Shown here piece by piece: positions 45,594 to 48,207 of a stretch of 48,207 nt of DNA. The stretch is from Hyphomicrobiales bacterium (GTDB lineage Bacteria > Pseudomonadota > Alphaproteobacteria > Rhizobiales > Rhizobiaceae): NCBI GenBank assembly GCA_900467185.1, contig UBPA01000022.1, forward strand, positions 1 through 48,207, written 5' to 3'. Within the stretch, counting starts at the first letter, position 1, and the number at the start of each line of letters is the position of its first letter. The notes below the pieces were generated by a model. It was not told the origin of the DNA, did no database searches, and saw only the letters and a list, made by a program, of their open reading frames with translations. The translations under genes were made by a program, and so were the position numbers.

Positions 45594-46358
45594 TTAGTTG
45601 TCTTGGCTAAGTATGCGATAAAGCTCGTCACTATCACCGTATTTACTTTTCAACCCTCTATAAGTTTCACCGACGAGTTTCTTCAGGCATACGATAGTTT
45701 CTTCGAGGTATATTAAATCCACAGGTAATAATTGCCCGTTCTGAGCTCTTGAGCTTTTTTTGGATTTATCCAAGTATATTTTATTTACAACGCCATCGTT
45801 ATGCACAAATATATCGCGACCCGCCTTAATCTCGATGTATTGCTTCTGCAATTCAGAAGCGTACTCAAAGCCGAAAATTGCACTGCAGTACTTGAAATAT
45901 GACTCTGGCGTCGCGTAACTCGCCTCGCGAACACGCTGTGAGGCCCGGTCAGCAATAATTATGTCAATTGAATTGGCCTGGATTATATCACGAAGGTCTA
46001 CGGGGAGTGTTGCCCCTTCTTTGACCTCTGTTCCTTTGCCGGACACTAATAGCTTTTGAGGATACGCCCGGATTACTGCCTGTAGACAAAATGAAAGGTA
46101 GCTCTCAGTTAAAGCAACAGCGAATACAATCGTTTGAACGTATTCTTTAGAATGTATACGTTGATCGAGCAGCTCATGCACAAGCGCGAATTCTCTGTAA
46201 ATGTTCCTTGGAGATTTCGTCGTTGATGGCGCTGAAACTTTAAACCTTTTTTTGCCTTTTTTTTGAAGATTTTTCACTTCGCCCAAGACCGAGTTGAGGC
46301 CCTGAACAGAAAGTTGCGCTTCGATATATAAGTCGTTTAGCCGTCGTACATAGCTCAA
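45594..46358 (-). CDS. HEPN-like protein, candidate ribonuclease
   Basis: A 254-residue soluble protein, markedly AT-rich compared with the rest of the window. A Lys-rich N-terminus is followed by helices such as VQTIVFAVALTESYLSFCLQ (about 74-93) and a C-terminal helical region with R181-D-I-F-V-H186 inside AGRDIFVHNDGVVNKIYL. That is the Rx4H pattern of HEPN ribonucleases, and the following N-x-G-x-V-x-x-x-Y is common in such domains. HEPN proteins are frequent in toxin and antiviral systems. The start is a TTG (46358) with GAAGA upstream; no ATG exists further in. Family placement is inferred from motif and helix pattern. Confidence 0.72.
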   Translation of the reverse strand: MSYVRRLNDLYIEAQLSVQGLNSVLGEVKNLQKKGKKRFKVSAPSTTKSPRNIYREFALVHELLDQRIHSKEYVQTIVFAVALTESYLSFCLQAVIRAYPQKLLVSGKGTEVKEGATLPVDLRDIIQANSIDIIIADRASQRVREASYATPESYFKYCSAIFGFEYASELQKQYIEIKAGRDIFVHNDGVVNKIYLDKSKKSSRAQNGQLLPVDLIYLEETIVCLKKLVGETYRGLKSKYGDSDELYRILSQDN

Positions 46359-46685
46359 CTGGTCTGTCTTCAGACGTGAGCTATTTTTCCCCCCCGGTTT
46401 CGTTCATCAGCTTTCCCTTAACCACAATGCTGCGCAAACTCTTTTACGCGCACCCCGTTAATTGTTCGCGTCAACCCGATTGGATTTGATCGTGTACACA
46501 GAAATATTAGATACGGCACCCTCGGTGTCAATTTGCCAGTATCGGATAGCTTTGGCACCCAAACGCACGCGTCGACCTGTGCGATTATACTTTTCGTTAT
46601 GAAGTCAGCGCCGGGCATTAGTTCTCGACGATCATCGTTAATCTATGGCACAGAGGAAAGCAGAGTGGACAGGGACCTTGCCTAG
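46359..46685. other. Divergent intergenic region of the accessory segment
   Basis: 327 bases between two divergent orphan genes. A 66-codon minus-strand frame (46618 to 46418, beginning MPGADFITKS) precedes the HEPN-like gene; it has only a weak ribosome site and no recognisable motif, so I leave it as unproven. Both promoters must lie here; AT-rich stretches are present but no clear pair of boxes. Confidence 0.4.
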
Positions 46686-47288
46686 ATGACGCCGTTAATG
46701 CAGTTTCTGAATACAAACGCGGGAGCCGTCACAGCGCTCCTAACTGCTGTTTTGATGCTAACCACTGTCTTCTACGCGATAGTGACATATTGGCTGTTTC
46801 GCGAAACTCGCTTAGCTCGCCTTTCCACCGAAGCCCCCGAAGTCGTCGCCTACCTGAGACCTCATGAACGACACATCAGTGCTCTGACTGTTCACATTGA
46901 GAACATCGGCCTGGGTCCAGCCTACGACGTGCAGGTTTTCTTTGAATTTTCTCGGGGAGACGCCGAGAAATATCAATTGCAGCACCTTCCTGTCGAACCA
47001 CGACACCTAACCAACGTAATGCCGACGCGATCTATGTTGAAAACGAACATGGGTACTTATTACGAGTTGGTTGAGAAGGAGGGGGAGATATCTCCCTTCA
47101 AAATTCATTTACGTTACAAAGACAGAGGAGGGCGGAATCGTCGATTCGTCGAGACTTTTTCGCCGCGAACTTTCGAGTGGTTATCGGTATTGGGCAAGCC
47201 GGTCACTGAGGAAATTGCAGAAAGTCTGCAGGAGTCCACCAAATCCCTAAGCCAAATTGCCAACAATACACGGGCACCACGCCCATAA
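46686..47288 (+). CDS. Membrane-anchored protein of unknown function
   Basis: A 200-residue protein with one N-terminal membrane helix (about 11-38, VTALLTAVLMLTTVFYAIVT followed by YWLFRETRLARL). The cytoplasmic part is probably a beta-sandwich: EVVAYLRPHERHISALTVHI, ENIGLGPAYDVQVFFEF and FKIHLRYKDRGGRNRRFVET. Short proteins of this build are common orphans in accessory DNA. It is AT-rich like its neighbours. Function unknown. Confidence 0.75.
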   Translation: MTPLMQFLNTNAGAVTALLTAVLMLTTVFYAIVTYWLFRETRLARLSTEAPEVVAYLRPHERHISALTVHIENIGLGPAYDVQVFFEFSRGDAEKYQLQHLPVEPRHLTNVMPTRSMLKTNMGTYYELVEKEGEISPFKIHLRYKDRGGRNRRFVETFSPRTFEWLSVLGKPVTEEIAESLQESTKSLSQIANNTRAPRP

Positions 47289-47398
47289 ATATTTAATAGA
47301 ACTACCCTTAAACGATAACCAGCTCTACTTTGATTATATTTAGGCAGACAACCTGCAAGCCACGCCTTCTCGGGCATGTTGATTTCGGGGCTGAAATA

Positions 47399-47426
47399 TC
47401 CGCTAAGGGCCGAAAGCAGTCATAGA
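47399..47426. repeat. Palindrome copy B, degenerate
   Basis: ATATCCGCTAAGGG at about 47399-47412 faces CCGAAAGCAGTCAT at about 47413-47426, an imperfect inverted repeat of the same GTCCGCT/AGCGGAC family as the copy at 45464. It lies in the gap between two orphan genes. Confidence 0.5.
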
Positions 47427-47490
47427 AAACTGTCTTGCTTAACGCTGGTCTGGGTATCCCAGAGGCACTTCGTCGAAGGGGGATGTTCGC

Positions 47491-47910
47491 ATGCAAAAAA
47501 TAGAGTTCGTTCCGCTCAATAAGGAGTGGGATGCTCACCCTAATTCACCCTCACTCAACTTGCGGTTCGATGACGGCGCAGCCGAACTAGATTTCTTACT
47601 GAGTCGGGAGCTAAACGGGGCCAGTGTTTGGGAAGAGGCAACGGTCCGCTTCAGCAATTGCAGTCGTTGGGATTGGGATGCGAGCGACGACCATGCGTGG
47701 TGTTCCAGGCAGGGTCTTTACGCGAAGCAATCTCCCAAATGGGGCGAATTTTACGAGGTGCTGGGAGAGGAAACTCTCGGTGGCGAGATTGACTGGGAAA
47801 TTATATCGGCAGATCCCGCAAATGCCCGGCACTACCTTTTTTGCTTCCGCGATGAAACGCTCGACTTCATTGCTTCCGACTGGTCGATATCTATAAAGGC
47901 AGCTGCTTAA
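47491..47910 (+). CDS. Trp-rich small protein of unknown function
   Basis: A 139-residue soluble, acidic protein. Distinctive segments are VRFSNCSRWDWDASDDHAW, QSPKWGEFYEVLGE and HYLFCFRDETLDFIASDW. This pattern recurs in short uncharacterised bacterial proteins that I have seen in contexts suggesting immunity or accessory roles, but I cannot name the family. AAGGGGG lies 8 bases before the ATG. Base composition is lower in GC than the core genes. Confidence 0.75.
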   Translation: MQKIEFVPLNKEWDAHPNSPSLNLRFDDGAAELDFLLSRELNGASVWEEATVRFSNCSRWDWDASDDHAWCSRQGLYAKQSPKWGEFYEVLGEETLGGEIDWEIISADPANARHYLFCFRDETLDFIASDWSISIKAAA

Positions 47911-47999
47911 AAATTGGCGGCGGCTTCGGGCCCAAAACCGGACGCTCCATAAGCGGAAATTACGCGATCTCTTGTCGCTCGCGGTTCGCAAGAATCATT

Positions 48000-48076
48000 T
48001 GGTAGCGGGAGAGGGACTCGAACCCCCGACACGCGGATTATGATTCCGCTGCTCTAACCACCTGAGCTACCCCGCC
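48000..48076 (-). tRNA. tRNA-Met (CAU)
   Basis: A complete 77-base tRNA with encoded CCA. The acceptor GGCGGGG pairs with TCCCGCT, the D arm is GCTC...GAGC, the anticodon stem GCGGA/TCCGC encloses ATCATAA with anticodon CAT, and the T arm is GGGGG-TTCGAGT-CCCTC. CAU could also mark tRNA-Ile2 (lysidine) or the initiator. The A-T pair expected at position 1 of neither is decisive; the body resembles the elongator Met tRNA of rhizobia. Confidence 0.93.
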
Positions 48077-48115
48077 GCCGGATGCGACCTTTGGTCGGTC
48101 GCTTGCGGTGGGCGG

Positions 48116-48145
48116 CTTATAAGATGTGGGTCAGGGGGGTGTCAA
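48116..48145 (-). promoter_or_regulatory. Promoter of the tRNA-Met gene
   Basis: On the minus strand TTGACA (48145-48140) and TATAAG (48121-48116) are 18 bases apart, or 17 if TTATAA is read. This is a near-perfect sigma-70 promoter about 40 bases before the tRNA 5' end. Confidence 0.8.
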
Positions 48146-48207
48146 GCGATGGTGGAAAAAAAGCCAGAGGATGTGCGGGGCGGGGGGCGAACGCTTGCGG
48201 GGCAGGG

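Overview
The window is a GC-rich chromosomal segment from an alphaproteobacterium of the Rhizobiaceae (Rhizobium/Sinorhizobium/Shinella type). The evidence is a probable 6S RNA beside a 5-formyltetrahydrofolate cyclo-ligase gene, the chain yebC - ruvC/ruvA/ruvB - ybgC - tolQRAB - pal - cpoB - tilS - ftsH - glmM, a serC-serA pair with a short structured leader, sulfolipid genes of the sqdBDC type, Omp25-like outer-membrane proteins, and CtrA-type boxes. I could run no database search; family names come from reading motifs.

Layout. 1-4.4 kb: 6S RNA, folate cyclo-ligase, YmdB-like phosphoesterase, a brnT-brnA toxin-antitoxin pair, a secreted metallo-beta-lactamase-fold protein and yebC. 4.6-7.1 kb: a membrane diguanylate cyclase and a convergent flavin-dependent oxidoreductase. 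7.3-12.2 kb: ruvC, ruvA, a vapB-vapC-like module, ruvB, a Tat-exported phosphoesterase, a Nudix hydrolase and two small proteins. From the antitoxin gene to the Nudix gene every junction overlaps or abuts. 12.3-15.2 kb, minus strand: sqdB-sqdD-sqdC for sulfoquinovosyl diacylglycerol. 15.4-24.4 kb: the Tol-Pal envelope machine, with an extra glycosyltransferase gene between ybgC and tolQ, then tilS. 24.5-28.5 kb: ftsH and glmM, separated by about 0.7 kb that I cannot explain.

28.7-31.3 kb: two Omp25-like paralogues, each preceded by a full TTAA-N7-TTAAC CtrA box, flanking a small unknown gene, then a small membrane-anchored protein. 31.4-34.4 kb: serine biosynthesis (serC, serA) behind a promoter and a two-hairpin leader. 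34.5-39.7 kb: an EamA transporter, purA, and an 880-residue single-pass protein with a huge acidic, proline-rich cytoplasmic region. 39.8-44.9 kb: a cysteine-cluster protein, a third outer-membrane barrel, a lipoprotein hydrolase, a DUF4105 protein and two small-to-medium membrane proteins.

44.9-48.0 kb differs from the rest: it is visibly AT-richer, its genes are orphans (a HEPN-like protein with an Rx4H motif, a membrane-anchored protein, a Trp-rich small protein), it carries degenerate copies of a palindrome, and it ends at the 3' end of a tRNA-Met gene. It is the best candidate for horizontally acquired, possibly defensive, DNA. The rest is mainly housekeeping: DNA repair, envelope integrity and lipid/outer-membrane composition, with two toxin-antitoxin modules embedded.
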